IMG/VR virus record: IMGVR_UViG_3300047393_000050
Coordinates: 1 to 36,192 of that record
Strand: one strand, 5' to 3'
Length of the DNA: 36,192 nucleotides
Origin: a virus
In this document: positions 22,191-31,831 of the stretch, one piece after another
How the letters are laid out: each line of letters starts with the position of its first letter
How positions within the stretch are numbered: the first letter of the stretch is position 1
Position numbers and translations under genes: made by a program
Notes under the pieces: generated by a model
Told to the model about the DNA's origin: nothing
The model's database searches: none
The model's input: the letters and a program-made list of their open reading frames with translations, nothing else

Positions 22191-24896
22191 ATGGCACAAA
22201 AAATAGTATTAGCAGAATTAGACATTGACATAGATTTACTTTTGAAATCAACTTCAGATTTAAAGAAGCAAATTGATTCGATAAAAAACGCTCAAAAAGA
22301 ATTGGTAATTTCTGGTAAAGGAACTTCGGAACAATTTATTGAAAATGAAGCCGTTTTGAAATCTTTAAATAGCGCTTACGCTTCAAACGTAAAAGCTATC
22401 CAAGAAAGCGGGAAAGCTACTGAAAATCAAGTGACTCAAACAGAGCTTTTGAATATGGCTTTGAACACAGAAGTCACTTCAATAGCGGAAGCCAGAGAGC
22501 AAAACAAGTTATTGAATAAATTGCGTAATGAAACGAACACGACAACCGCTGAGGGTCAAGCGCAAATCACGGCTTTAAATAAAAAGCTTGACGAAAACAA
22601 CGATTACATAAAATCTAATGCTGATGCTTATTTGAAACAAAAAATAAACATTGGTAATTACACAGATAGTGTAAGGGAAGCATTTGCGAGTATTAATCCA
22701 TTGAATGGAGGTTTGGGTGCTTTTACACAAAGAGCGCAAGAAGCTGGTGGTGCTGGTAACTTATTCAAGGGTGCTATATCTGGAATGGTACAAGGTGTTT
22801 TAGGATTAGTAAAAGCATCTTTGGCTTTTATCGCTACACCAATTGGAGCCGTATTGGCAGTTATTGGGGTTGTATTAGGTACTTTGATTGGATTATTTAA
22901 AAGCCTTGACCCTGTAATGGATAAAGTTGAGCAAGGTTTTGCGGCAATCAGCGCTATTATTGATGTAGTTAGACAAACGTTTTTATCTTTAATAACTGGA
23001 GCTAAATCATTAAAAGAAGCTTTTTCTGGTTTTGGTTCGTCAATGGCGAGTGCGGCGAAAGAAGCTGCAAATCTTAAAAATGCTCAACAAGATTTAGCTG
23101 ACGCGCAACGTTCCCAAGAAGTAGCGAATGCGAAAGCTTCACAACAATATGATGAATTGATTGTGAAATCTAAAAATAGAACGCTTACAGAAAAAGAAAG
23201 AATTGCCTATATCCAACAAGCTCAAAAAATAGAGGAAGCCAATTTTAGACAACGTTCTGCACTTGCCGAAGCTGAATTGAAAAATGCTATTGAGGGAGCC
23301 AGAATTAAAGGGCAGTTATCTGACCAAGAATTAACGAATTTGAAACGTAACACAATGGCTTACGGAAATTATTTGTTAAATCAAGGTCGTATCACAGAAA
23401 AGGAATTGGAAGCTATTAAAAAAGCTGAATTGGGTAAAATTTCTATAAAAGATGAAACTACCAAAAGATTAGAAAAAGCGCAAAACCAAGAAGATAAATT
23501 GGCTGAAAATGCACAAGCGAAAGCAGAAAAAGCTGAAGCCGATGCACAAGCTCGTAGGGAAAAAGCACAAGCCGCTGCCGAAAAGGCTATTGACAGAGCA
23601 ATAGAGAAACAAAAATCAGAAATAGATAAGTTTATCGCTGGTCAAGGAATTCGTGCTAAATCTTTAGAGGAGAGCGTAAGGTACGAGGAGCAGTTAAGAG
23701 ATAAACGTTTGGCGGTTTTAGAATTTGAAAAAGAAAAGGGTAAAAAAACCCAAACTCAATACGAAGCTGAAAAGTTAGAAATCAAAAATAGTTTCTTACA
23801 AAAACAAACGGAAGCGACAATTGCACAAGCAGATTTAGAATTACAAATATTCTTGAACGCAAATAAGAGCAAATTAGACGCGAATAAATTCTTAAGTGAT
23901 GAATTATATAGACAAGAGTTAGAACGTCTAAATAAGACATCAGAAGCGGAAGCTGCGGCACAGACCGCACGATTAGTTGCTGGTACAATTACGGCTGAAC
24001 AATATAACACGGCAATAAAAGCTATTGATGATAAATTTTCTGAAGATAAAAAGAATTTAGATTTAAAAAAATCAGAAGAAGACAAAGCGAAACAAGCTAT
24101 TGATTTAGAAAACAAACTTGCGGCAGATACTGCCAATAGGGATTATGATTTAGCTTTTCAGACTCAACAATTAGAAGCGAAAAGATTAGCGGAAGTTCAA
24201 GCGGCTGAAAAAACTGGCGCCGACACTAAATTAATCAACGACAAATACGCAAAACAAAAAATGGAAGTTGAAGCAATTGTAGCTTCAAATAAATTAAATC
24301 TTGCGTCACAAACTTTTGGAAATTTAGCAACCATTTTAGGTAAAGAATCAGCAGCTGGAAAAGCAATGGCGGTAGCACAAACCACAATTGACACTTACCA
24401 ATCAGCAACGGCAGCTTACAAAGCAATGGCTGGAATACCAGTAGTTGGTCCAGCATTGGGAGCAGTAGCAGCTGGAGCAGCAGTAGTTTCTGGTATTGCC
24501 AATGTTAAAAAAATACTTTCAACTGATAACCAGCCAAAATTTGAACAAGGTGGTATTCAAGAAATTGGCGGAAAACGTCATTCGGCTGGTGGAACAAAAT
24601 TCTGGGGAGAAGACGGAACTTCATTTGAAGCGGAAGCTGGAGAGGGTATTGGTATTTTAAACAGACGCGCATTCGGTGCTTTTATGGATTTCAATAACAA
24701 TTACAATGGAGGTTCAAGTAATAGAGGATTTTTCGCTGGAGGTGGAATCATCACACAAGGTGTAAAACCAAATACAATGGATTTATCTTCTATCACAGAA
24801 GCAATCGCTTCAATGCCAGCTCCAATTGTAGCGGTTGACGAAATACAAAGAGTTGGAAATCGTTATGCAACGGTACAAGATAATGCGAATTTTTAG
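22191..24896 (+). CDS. Tail tape measure protein
   Basis: 901 aa, starting 3 bp after the preceding gene. Long alpha-helical, Ala/Lys/Glu-rich coiled-coil stretches cover residues about 15-155 and 280-690. A hydrophobic segment at 203-236 (VLGLVKASLAFIATPIGAVL and on) could insert in the membrane during injection, and an Ala/Gly-rich stretch follows near 740-780. The C-terminus (FEQGGIQEIGGKRHSAGGTK) is typical for phage tape measures. At about 0.15 nm per residue this predicts a tail of roughly 135 nm. Confidence 0.88.
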   Translation: MAQKIVLAELDIDIDLLLKSTSDLKKQIDSIKNAQKELVISGKGTSEQFIENEAVLKSLNSAYASNVKAIQESGKATENQVTQTELLNMALNTEVTSIAEAREQNKLLNKLRNETNTTTAEGQAQITALNKKLDENNDYIKSNADAYLKQKINIGNYTDSVREAFASINPLNGGLGAFTQRAQEAGGAGNLFKGAISGMVQGVLGLVKASLAFIATPIGAVLAVIGVVLGTLIGLFKSLDPVMDKVEQGFAAISAIIDVVRQTFLSLITGAKSLKEAFSGFGSSMASAAKEAANLKNAQQDLADAQRSQEVANAKASQQYDELIVKSKNRTLTEKERIAYIQQAQKIEEANFRQRSALAEAELKNAIEGARIKGQLSDQELTNLKRNTMAYGNYLLNQGRITEKELEAIKKAELGKISIKDETTKRLEKAQNQEDKLAENAQAKAEKAEADAQARREKAQAAAEKAIDRAIEKQKSEIDKFIAGQGIRAKSLEESVRYEEQLRDKRLAVLEFEKEKGKKTQTQYEAEKLEIKNSFLQKQTEATIAQADLELQIFLNANKSKLDANKFLSDELYRQELERLNKTSEAEAAAQTARLVAGTITAEQYNTAIKAIDDKFSEDKKNLDLKKSEEDKAKQAIDLENKLAADTANRDYDLAFQTQQLEAKRLAEVQAAEKTGADTKLINDKYAKQKMEVEAIVASNKLNLASQTFGNLATILGKESAAGKAMAVAQTTIDTYQSATAAYKAMAGIPVVGPALGAVAAGAAVVSGIANVKKILSTDNQPKFEQGGIQEIGGKRHSAGGTKFWGEDGTSFEAEAGEGIGILNRRAFGAFMDFNNNYNGGSSNRGFFAGGGIITQGVKPNTMDLSSITEAIASMPAPIVAVDEIQRVGNRYATVQDNANF

Positions 24897-24907
24897 TATA
24901 TTTGAAA

Positions 24908-25153
24908 ATGAATATTAAAAACATTCTTAACGGCTGGCAGAATTTCATTTCAAAAAGTGAAGTCACAGAACAATTGGCGGAAAAACGTGCTGAAATATGT
25001 GCGTTTTGCCCACAATTAAAACAAGGAAAAGTTTTGGCTTTCATTAAAGACGACTTAAAAGAAATTGAGGGTCATTATTGTAACCTTTGTAAATGTCCAA
25101 TATCGGCAAAAATTAGGAGCGAATTAGAAATGTGCGAATTAAAGAAATGGTAA
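24908..25153 (+). CDS. Zinc-ribbon-like small protein, 81 aa
   Basis: ATG at 24908 is used; the in-frame TTG at 24902 is less likely. It has C31-xx-C34 (ICAFCP) and C58-xx-C61-x-C63 (YCNLCKC), with C76 near the end, a layout for one zinc site. Small proteins of this kind (AEICAFCP, GHYCNLCKCPI, CELKKW) sit beside the tape measure in many Bacteroidota phages, but their role is not known. The last 7 bp overlap the next gene. Confidence 0.65.
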   Translation: MNIKNILNGWQNFISKSEVTEQLAEKRAEICAFCPQLKQGKVLAFIKDDLKEIEGHYCNLCKCPISAKIRSELEMCELKKW

Positions 25154-25371
25154 ACTACGAATTTTTAAAAGGATTAGATAACAAATTATTTTTAGAATTG
25201 GTAAGACGCGGAATGATGCCAGTACATTTAATGGATTATTTGACGGTGTACGAATTTTATTTGAGCGAATTAAAAACAAATCCAAAAGTAACGGCAATCC
25301 AGTATTGCGCTGATAAATACAATTGCACAGAACAAACGATTTACAATATCATTAGGTATATGAACAAATAA
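25147..25371 (+). CDS. Small HTH-like protein, 74 aa
   Basis: ATG at 25147 overlaps the zinc-ribbon stop; an in-frame GTG at 25132 is an alternative. The C-terminal half (VTAIQYCADKYNCTEQTIYN and on) is a plausible helix-turn-helix, with a first helix A-IQYCADKY, a turn NC and a recognition helix TEQTIYNIIRYM. The N-terminal half is helical and hydrophobic. Regulation of structural genes is possible but not shown. Confidence 0.5.
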   Translation: MVNYEFLKGLDNKLFLELVRRGMMPVHLMDYLTVYEFYLSELKTNPKVTAIQYCADKYNCTEQTIYNIIRYMNK

Positions 25372-25409
25372 TTAAAAAATACATTTTAATTATATAAAAC
25401 AAATTAAAT

Positions 25410-25417
25410 TAATTTTG
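25410..25417 (+). promoter_or_regulatory. Promoter-like -7 box directly before the head protease gene
   Basis: TAATTTTG matches TAnnTTTG, in the 53-bp gap between 25371 and 25425. There is no TTTG 19 bp upstream. If used, transcription would start almost at the ATG (25425), giving a leaderless or very short-leader mRNA. It could boost expression of the capsid genes. Confidence 0.4.
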
Positions 25418-25424
25418 TAGTATT

Positions 25425-26492
25425 ATGGAAGGAACAATTTACATTAACGGACAAATAGGAAGCGACTCTTTTCAAAAAGGAGTTGAACTTATTGATGTTA
25501 TTCAGCAAGTGAAATCACAATCTGAAGCGACTTCTTTTCGTATTCATATTAATTCAGAAGGCGGTGTAGTAGATACTGGTTTTGATATTTTCAATTATTT
25601 GAAATCATTACAAGTTCCTTTGACTACAATTGGAAGCGGTTTGGTTGCTTCTATTGCGACCGTGATTTTTATGGCTGGCGATAAAAGAGTTTTGACAAGT
25701 GGCACCCAATTTATGATTCATTCTCCGTGGGGTTCAATTGACGGAACTGCTGACGAGATTGAAAAATATGCTCAATCTGTAAGGGATGCAGAAAATAGAT
25801 TGGTTAAATTTTATACTAATCAAACTGGATTGGAAGTTGATGCAATAGCACCGCTTCTAAAAAATGAAACTTGGCTTACTGAAGACCAAGCTACATCATT
25901 AGGATTTGCAACTTTATTAAACGAGCCAATTCTTGCAAAAGCGTATCTTAATTTAAACAATGATAAACAAATGACAAAAGAGGACAAAAGCTGGATTGAA
26001 GCTAAATTTGAAGCTATCCAGAATTTATTTGCAAAACCGATTTTAAATATCGTATTGCAAGACGCAAATGGCGTAGAAATTGAATTCCCAGAAGTTATGG
26101 AGGGAGAAACTCCAGCAATCGGGGCAATGGCAAACGTTGACGGACAACCTGCTGAGGGAGATTATTTAATGCCAGACGGAAGTACTTACGTATTCGCTGC
26201 TGGTTCATTAATAGAAATCGTTGAAGCGGAAGTGGAAGATGCTGCTAAAGAAGAATTAGAAGCATTAAGAAAACAACTTGCTGACAAAGAAGCTGAATTA
26301 TTGGCAAGCGCTGATTTATTGGCTGAAAAAGAAACGCAAATTTTGAACATTGCTAAAGAAGTAAAAGAGCTTAAAGCTGGTATCACTTCAAAAGTAATTG
26401 TAAATTCTAAAAAAGACCCTAAAGACGGAGAGGGTGACGATTTAACTCCGGCACAAAAAGCATTAACAAACTTAAAACAAAAACGTAAATAA
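25425..26492 (+). CDS. ClpP-like head maturation protease fused to a scaffold-like C-terminus
   Basis: 355 aa. Residues 1-185 are the ClpP-type S14 fold: INSEGGVVDTGFDIFNYL (43-60), GSGLVASIATVIFMAGDKR (70-88) with the catalytic Ser S76, and FMIHSPWG (97-103) with His H99. Residues about 195-265 form a Gly/Asp-rich beta domain (EGETPAIGAMANVDGQPAEG, DYLMPDGSTYVF), and 270-320 a coiled coil of scaffold type (LEALRKQLADKEAEL). An internal ATG at 25971 (M183) could give a separate 173-aa scaffold. The stop shares its last base with the capsid gene's ATG. Confidence 0.85.
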   Translation: MEGTIYINGQIGSDSFQKGVELIDVIQQVKSQSEATSFRIHINSEGGVVDTGFDIFNYLKSLQVPLTTIGSGLVASIATVIFMAGDKRVLTSGTQFMIHSPWGSIDGTADEIEKYAQSVRDAENRLVKFYTNQTGLEVDAIAPLLKNETWLTEDQATSLGFATLLNEPILAKAYLNLNNDKQMTKEDKSWIEAKFEAIQNLFAKPILNIVLQDANGVEIEFPEVMEGETPAIGAMANVDGQPAEGDYLMPDGSTYVFAAGSLIEIVEAEVEDAAKEELEALRKQLADKEAELLASADLLAEKETQILNIAKEVKELKAGITSKVIVNSKKDPKDGEGDDLTPAQKALTNLKQKRK

Positions 26493-27562
26493 TGGCAACA
26501 GCAATTTCAAGTGCTTTTTCTTTTAACAGAGAGGAGCTTAAAGACTGGTCAAAAGTAATCAACGAATTAACTTTTGGCGACCCTACCTTAAATGATTTAC
26601 ACGAAATCGAACAAGGTATTAAATACAATGAGCAAATCGTATTCGCTGGTCGAATGGGATTAATGGGTAAGACCGTAGCTGGTTGTACTCCAAACGCAGT
26701 AGGTGGAATTACACTAACTGAAAAAACTTGGACTCCAGTTGATATGGATTTCAGATTAGAGCATTGTTCTGCTAACGCAAACGCTCAAGACAAATTGATT
26801 CGTCAAATGTCAAAAATGAACCCAGATTTTTACAATGTAATTGAGGGGTCAAATTCACCAGTTGGTAACTTTTTAGTTGCTAAAGTTGTTGAAGGATTCA
26901 ACGAAAACTTAATCCGTCAAGCTTGGTTCAGTGATACTGCTGCTGCGCTTACTTCTGGAGGTGGTGTTTTCAAAGTTGGAACTGATTTAGGATATTTCAA
27001 TTCTTTGAATGGTTTGTTCAAACAAATCTTCACTGACATTCCTACAACTGATTCTAAATATGTAGCTATCGCTAAAAATGCTGGAGCTTCTTATGCTGCT
27101 CAAGCTTTGGCTTCTGGAGATGCAATCGCTACTTTAAAAGCAATGTATAGCAAAGCTGATTCAAGATTATTGGATTCAGGCGCTGCTAAATTTTATGTAA
27201 CTCGTTCTTTATGGGATGGTTACTTGAATGACTTGGAAAGTTTACAAAATACTGGAAACGGAAACACTACAATCAACGAGAATGGTCAAGTTACATTAAC
27301 TTACAGAGGAATTCCAGTTGTGAAAGTTGAAGTTTTTGACAGAGTAATAGCTGCTTACCAAGATAACGGAACTAAATGGAACTTGCCTCACAGAGCGGTT
27401 TTATCAACTCCTTCAAACTTAAGAATTGGTACATTAGCTACTGACGATTTCGGAACAATTGATGCTTTCTACGACCAATACCATAAAGTGAATGTAATTG
27501 ATGGTGTTTACGGAATTGACGCTAAACATTTAGAAAAATATATGACTGTTGCGGCTTACTAA
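26492..27562 (+). CDS. Major capsid protein (HK97-fold type expected)
   Basis: 356 aa. It starts on the last base of the protease stop. It has an N-terminal helix (FNREELKDWSKVINELTFGD), a Cys/Gly-rich middle and a long alpha/beta C-terminal domain with LPHRAVLSTPSNLRIGT. Position after a ClpP-like protease and size support HK97 fold. Codon choice favours strongly used Bacteroidota codons (GCT, AAC, GGA, TTC), as in a highly expressed gene. Flavobacterium phage capsids often look like this; I did not compare sequences. A precursor cleavage site cannot be placed by eye. Confidence 0.8.
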   Translation: MATAISSAFSFNREELKDWSKVINELTFGDPTLNDLHEIEQGIKYNEQIVFAGRMGLMGKTVAGCTPNAVGGITLTEKTWTPVDMDFRLEHCSANANAQDKLIRQMSKMNPDFYNVIEGSNSPVGNFLVAKVVEGFNENLIRQAWFSDTAAALTSGGGVFKVGTDLGYFNSLNGLFKQIFTDIPTTDSKYVAIAKNAGASYAAQALASGDAIATLKAMYSKADSRLLDSGAAKFYVTRSLWDGYLNDLESLQNTGNGNTTINENGQVTLTYRGIPVVKVEVFDRVIAAYQDNGTKWNLPHRAVLSTPSNLRIGTLATDDFGTIDAFYDQYHKVNVIDGVYGIDAKHLEKYMTVAAY

Positions 27563-27601
27563 TTGTAAGCCCAACATTCTTAACTTTAAAAAAATATAGG
27601 T

Positions 27602-28186
27602 ATGGCATGTGAAGGATTAATTTCAGCAGATATTTTATTTGACTGCGCTAACCCAGCGATAGGGGGTATTGAAGCAGATGTGCTTTTGATTAATGCGGAA
27701 GATATTGACATTACTGCGACTACAATTTCAAATACTAACAAAACGTTGGTAACAAACTTGGCTCTTAAAACTGGTAAGACTGGTTACTTATTAGCTGGAG
27801 TAAAACAAGTAAACGGAGCAAATTCGGAACTTGTGAAAAAAGAAATGGGTCCAGATAAATTCAAACACGTTTTTTCTGGTGTAATCTTAAATCCAAGTGC
27901 TGCAAATAAATTACAAGCTACAAACCTTTCTGAGGGAGCTAAATATGTAGTTGTAATCGAGCAAAAATGGAAAGGTGCATCAAACGCTGACGCATTTGTT
28001 ATTTTAGGTTACAAATCAGGTTTGGAATTACAAACAATGACTTGGAATACAAAAGAAAATGACGGAACAATTGCTTTTTCATTAGAAAGCACAGAGGGGT
28101 ACGAAGAACCTACTTTGCCGTTGACACTTTTGGAAACTGATTATGCTACTACAAAAACTGCATTCAACGCAAAATTTGCGTCTTAA
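27602..28186 (+). CDS. Virion protein, 194 aa (major tail tube or head decoration candidate)
   Basis: Starts 39 bp after the capsid stop. It is strand-rich with small residues (GYLLAGVKQVNGANSELVKK, YVVVIEQKWKGASNADAF, WNTKENDGTIAFSLEST) and uses the same codon style as the capsid gene, so it is probably an abundant virion protein. A tail tube protein is expected in a siphovirus and no better candidate is seen, but a decoration protein is equally possible. Confidence 0.55.
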   Translation: MACEGLISADILFDCANPAIGGIEADVLLINAEDIDITATTISNTNKTLVTNLALKTGKTGYLLAGVKQVNGANSELVKKEMGPDKFKHVFSGVILNPSAANKLQATNLSEGAKYVVVIEQKWKGASNADAFVILGYKSGLELQTMTWNTKENDGTIAFSLESTEGYEEPTLPLTLLETDYATTKTAFNAKFAS

Positions 28187-28189
28187 TGT

Positions 28190-28618
28190 ATGGAATGGCA
28201 TAACGTAAGTTTGGATATGATTATCGGGGGGAAAACTCCCGATAACATTCCATACTTAAAATTATTTTTACAAGACTACAAAAAAGAATTTAACGTAGAA
28301 GTCGTAAATGCCGCTTGTAGAAAGTGCATATACACGTACCACAAAGACTTCATTAAAAAATTTAATCCTATGGAATCAAATTCAAAATATAAATTATTAG
28401 CAAAAAGAGAAGGACTTTCTTTAGATTTTGGAAGCAGTATTATGGTAACAAATGCCAATCTTACTGATTCTTATGCAAAACAATTAATCAAAAGATTTAA
28501 GGATTTAAATAAAGATTTCAAAATGGAAGATTTATTTGAAATTTATCCAGTTGAAGTTGAAAAAGAAATTGTAAAAGAAGTTGTAAAAGAAACTTCAAGA
28601 ACCAAAAAAACTAAATAA
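28190..28618 (+). CDS. Hypothetical virion-region protein, 142 aa
   Basis: ATG at 28190, 3 bp after the preceding stop; the stop at 28616-28618 shares its last base with the portal ATG. It contains VVNAACRKCIYTYHKDFIKK and then the tail VEKEIVKEVVKETSRTKKTK, which repeats a V-K-E unit. The central part is helical. Its place next to the portal suggests a small assembly protein, but nothing in the sequence decides this. Confidence 0.5.
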   Translation: MEWHNVSLDMIIGGKTPDNIPYLKLFLQDYKKEFNVEVVNAACRKCIYTYHKDFIKKFNPMESNSKYKLLAKREGLSLDFGSSIMVTNANLTDSYAKQLIKRFKDLNKDFKMEDLFEIYPVEVEKEIVKEVVKETSRTKKTK

Positions 28619-30003
28619 TGAAAATACAAGTTCTTGACATTGTTAAAAGGCTTGTAAAATGGGATAAGAAATTAGAAATATACACAAACGGGGATGATAA
28701 CGCATACCCAGAACGTGTTGACAGACTAATCAATAATTCTGTTACGGCTAAAATGTCACTCGAAATAATGATTCAATATTTAATTGGAAAAGGTTTTGGG
28801 GATGCGGATAATTTTAAGGTAAATGATGACCAAAAATTGATTGATTTTGCGACTGATGTTGCAGATGATATTGCAAAAAATAGAGGTTTTTTCATTCATT
28901 ACGATTACAATCTAAATTTTGACAGAATTAATCCAAAAGTATTGCCGTTTGAAAAATGTAGAATAGGCAAAAAGGATTCAAAAGAATACAATTCAAAAAT
29001 TTTATTCAAAAATAATTGGAACGATAACAAAGAAAAACCTATCGTTTTTGATGTGTTCAATTCTAATCCAGATATTGTAAAATCACAAATTGAAAATGCT
29101 GGAGATATTTCAAAATACAAAGGTCAAGTTTTGTATTACAATATGGATAGAAATTATTACTATCCACTTTCAAGAATTGACGCGGTAATGAATGACTGCG
29201 ATTCAGAAAGTCAAGCCAGTATTTACAAAAATATGATTTTGCGTAAAGGTTTTTTTGGAAAGCAAGTTATTGTTACACCTCCATTAATAGATAACGATTT
29301 ACCAGAATTTATTTACAATGATTTAGGTGTTCCAGTTAGAAATAACGAATACCACAAAAGACAATCAGAAGCTGACGAAATTAAAGAAACGATTGAAAGT
29401 TTTATTGGTGCTGAAAATGCTGGTGGAGCGATGTTAATTCAATTGCCAGACTTACAAGGAAGCATTGATGATATTTTCAAAGTAATTACTATCAATAGCG
29501 AGGTTGATGACAAGATGTTTGAATACACTGAAAATTCTATCTCAAAGAATATTTTAATGGCATTCAATAACTTGCCTATTTCTTTGGTAAAATCTCCAGA
29601 TAGTGCAATGTTTGGTAATAGTGGCGAAAGTTTACAAGAAGCCAAAAAAATGTATTGGGAAAACACGTCAAAAGAACGTAATATTTTAGAAACTATTATC
29701 AATGATGTGGTTCAAAATTTACCAAACTGGAATGGAGCTTACGCTAAAATAGTTTCTCTTTTTGAAGTTGATATGGAAGCGAATATTGGAGATGTGAAAC
29801 GTATTGAAGCACAAGCGCAATTGAAAGGTTCTGTCGGTGGTGTTCAAGCCTTATTACAAATTCAACAAGCAGTTTCAGCTCAATTGACTGATTTGGAAAG
29901 TGCGGTTGTAATAATTGAAGAAATTTACGGAATTAGTGGAGATTTAGCACGTAAAATGTTAGGTACTCCAAAATTAGGAATTCAAAATCCTCCAGCGGTA
30001 TGA
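28618..30003 (+). CDS. Portal protein
   Basis: 461 aa. The N-terminal part (SLEIMIQYLIGKGFGDADNF) and the wing region (FFIHYDYNLNFDRINPKVLP) match siphovirus portals. VLYYNMDRNYYYPLSRIDAV leads to the clip, then the long stem helix and the C-terminal half (MAFNNLPISLVKSPDSAMFG) and AQAQLKGSVGGVQALLQIQQ. Length and layout fit the family. It follows the capsid gene instead of preceding the protease, which is an unusual order. The stop overlaps the next ATG by 4 bp. Confidence 0.8.
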   Translation: MKIQVLDIVKRLVKWDKKLEIYTNGDDNAYPERVDRLINNSVTAKMSLEIMIQYLIGKGFGDADNFKVNDDQKLIDFATDVADDIAKNRGFFIHYDYNLNFDRINPKVLPFEKCRIGKKDSKEYNSKILFKNNWNDNKEKPIVFDVFNSNPDIVKSQIENAGDISKYKGQVLYYNMDRNYYYPLSRIDAVMNDCDSESQASIYKNMILRKGFFGKQVIVTPPLIDNDLPEFIYNDLGVPVRNNEYHKRQSEADEIKETIESFIGAENAGGAMLIQLPDLQGSIDDIFKVITINSEVDDKMFEYTENSISKNILMAFNNLPISLVKSPDSAMFGNSGESLQEAKKMYWENTSKERNILETIINDVVQNLPNWNGAYAKIVSLFEVDMEANIGDVKRIEAQAQLKGSVGGVQALLQIQQAVSAQLTDLESAVVIIEEIYGISGDLARKMLGTPKLGIQNPPAV

Positions 30004-30509
30004 TAACTACACCATTAATCACTCGTGCTGAAATTCAGCAATATAAACAATTAAGTAGTTCGGTAAACACGGCAAAATTGAATGAACTTATTTTGCAATC
30101 GCAAATGGTTGATTTATTGCCGTTACTTGGCGAAAGATTGTATTACGATTTATTACAGAATCCAGAAGATAGAACTGCTTTGTTAGACGGAAGCACATAC
30201 GATTACAATGGCATAACTTACACAAATGTAGGTTTGAAAGCCGTTTTATCGCATTACGTTTACGCTCGTTACTCTATGTTTGGAGATGTAATAGACACGG
30301 CTTTTGGTTTGAAAGCAAAATTAAATACAGATGTTAGTGAGCGAATTGATACGGGTATGAAAAAGACATTGTACGAACATAACTGCAATTACGCATACAA
30401 TTTGTGGCTGAATGTGGAATTGTTCCTTACAAGAACAAAAGAGCCGTTATATACAATTTGCGGAAGCCAACAAAAGAATAAAAACTTTAAAATGTCACGA
30501 ATAGGATGA
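30000..30509 (+). CDS. Head-tail connector/head completion protein, 169 aa
   Basis: Overlaps the portal by 4 bp and the fibre gene by 4 bp. It is mostly helical: ITRAEIQQYKQLSSSVNTAK, the L-x-x-LLPLLGERLYYDLLQN segment, and then a helix with VLSHYVYARYSMFGDV. The EIQxYKxLS and LLPLLGxxLYYDLL words recall the gp6-like/DUF6712 connectors of Bacteroidota phages that dock on the portal. The assignment is by position plus pattern. Confidence 0.65.
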   Translation: MITTPLITRAEIQQYKQLSSSVNTAKLNELILQSQMVDLLPLLGERLYYDLLQNPEDRTALLDGSTYDYNGITYTNVGLKAVLSHYVYARYSMFGDVIDTAFGLKAKLNTDVSERIDTGMKKTLYEHNCNYAYNLWLNVELFLTRTKEPLYTICGSQQKNKNFKMSRIG

Positions 30510-31831
30510 TTACAATAATTAATATTTCAGACACAAAATTTTCTTTTAATGGTATAAACTATTTTAAGAATTTCACTCCATTTGTAACCGGTAATAAAGT
30601 TAGCATTGTGAATACATACGATGCTTGTATTTCTTTGACAAATTTCCCGACTATTTATAGCGACATTAGTGTTGACGGAGTTACTTACGGAAGCGTTGCT
30701 GCTTTACAAAATGCTTTGCTCCCAGTTTTATTCAATCGTACATTTAGCCAGTCTGGTTCTTTGACCGTTGGATATATTCCAAAAGCAACTGGAAGTAATA
30801 CATTAGGTAATTCTTTGATTTATGATAATGGTACAAATATAGGAATTGGCACAACAAGTCCTGTAAGTTTATTAAACATAGCTTCAACGTTTCCACAATT
30901 TACACTTACAAGAACAGATAACGGAACTAATGCTGCGGCAGCAATTAATTTTTCAGCACAAAGTACGGTAAAATGGCAAATATCAACTAACAATGCTGTT
31001 GGAACAGGGTTTGAAATTAATCAAGGAGACGCTTCTAACAATAGATTTTACATAAATACTTCAGGCAACGTAGGAATTGGTTACAATTCACCAACTGCTA
31101 AATTAAACGTAGCAGGTAATATTCACATTGGTGATTATGGTAGTGCTTCATCAAGAGTTTTAGACTTTAGAACAAATAATTCATTATTCACAATAACAAC
31201 TGATGGTACATCTGGGGGATTAGGTACTACAATAAGTTATTCTTGGGCAAATGGAGGACAAGGTCCTTTAAAATTTAACAACGCATCAAGCGAAGTTATG
31301 AGGTTAACTTCAGGTGGTGCTTTATGTGTTGGTACTACAACTTCATCTTATATTTCAAGTGGTAGGGGTGTAATTTCAGTAGGTGGAACAAGTCAAGGTA
31401 TTTATTCATTTGAAATTGGTGGTGTTGGAAAAGGATATATTTATCACGAAGGAACAAACATTTATTTAAACAATAATGTAACAAGTGGAAACATATATGT
31501 AACTGCAAATACTAATGGAGTATATTTAGCAGCTAATGGTATTGCTTGGATTGCAAATTCAGACGAAAGATTAAAAACAGATTTAGTTCCTATTAATGAT
31601 GCCTTGAATAAAGTATGCTCTTTACGTTCTGTTATTGGTAGATATAAAACAGATGATGAATCTATAAAAAGACCATTTTTAATTGCTCAAGACGTATTAA
31701 AAGTTTTACCTGAAGCAGTAGTTGAAGATGAAAAAACAGGAAATTTAGGTGTTAGTTATAGTGAAATAATACCTTTATTAGTAGCTTCAATTAAAGAGCT
31801 AAAAGCAGAAATAGAAATTTTAAAAAATTAA
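30506..31831 (+). CDS. Tail fibre/spike with C-terminal S74 intramolecular chaperone
   Basis: 441 aa. Ser/Thr/Asn/Gly-rich body with repeated fibre motifs NIGIGTTSPVSLLNI, NVGIGYNSPTAKLNV and ALCVGTTTSS (near 110, 190 and 270). The C-terminal approximately 90 residues begin SDERLKTDLVPINDALNKV and continue to YSEIIPLLVASIKELKAEIE, the S74 (Peptidase_S74) chaperone domain that folds the trimer and is usually cleaved off at the Ser before DER. It is the likely host-receptor binding protein. Variation in the body would be expected between related phages. Confidence 0.88.
   Translation: MITIINISDTKFSFNGINYFKNFTPFVTGNKVSIVNTYDACISLTNFPTIYSDISVDGVTYGSVAALQNALLPVLFNRTFSQSGSLTVGYIPKATGSNTLGNSLIYDNGTNIGIGTTSPVSLLNIASTFPQFTLTRTDNGTNAAAAINFSAQSTVKWQISTNNAVGTGFEINQGDASNNRFYINTSGNVGIGYNSPTAKLNVAGNIHIGDYGSASSRVLDFRTNNSLFTITTDGTSGGLGTTISYSWANGGQGPLKFNNASSEVMRLTSGGALCVGTTTSSYISSGRGVISVGGTSQGIYSFEIGGVGKGYIYHEGTNIYLNNNVTSGNIYVTANTNGVYLAANGIAWIANSDERLKTDLVPINDALNKVCSLRSVIGRYKTDDESIKRPFLIAQDVLKVLPEAVVEDEKTGNLGVSYSEIIPLLVASIKELKAEIEILKN

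Noticed and set aside
24897-24904. TATATTTG as a promoter for the zinc-ribbon gene
   Set aside because: It overlaps the end of the tape measure gene and has no -33 partner. In DNA of about 70% AT such matches are frequent by chance.
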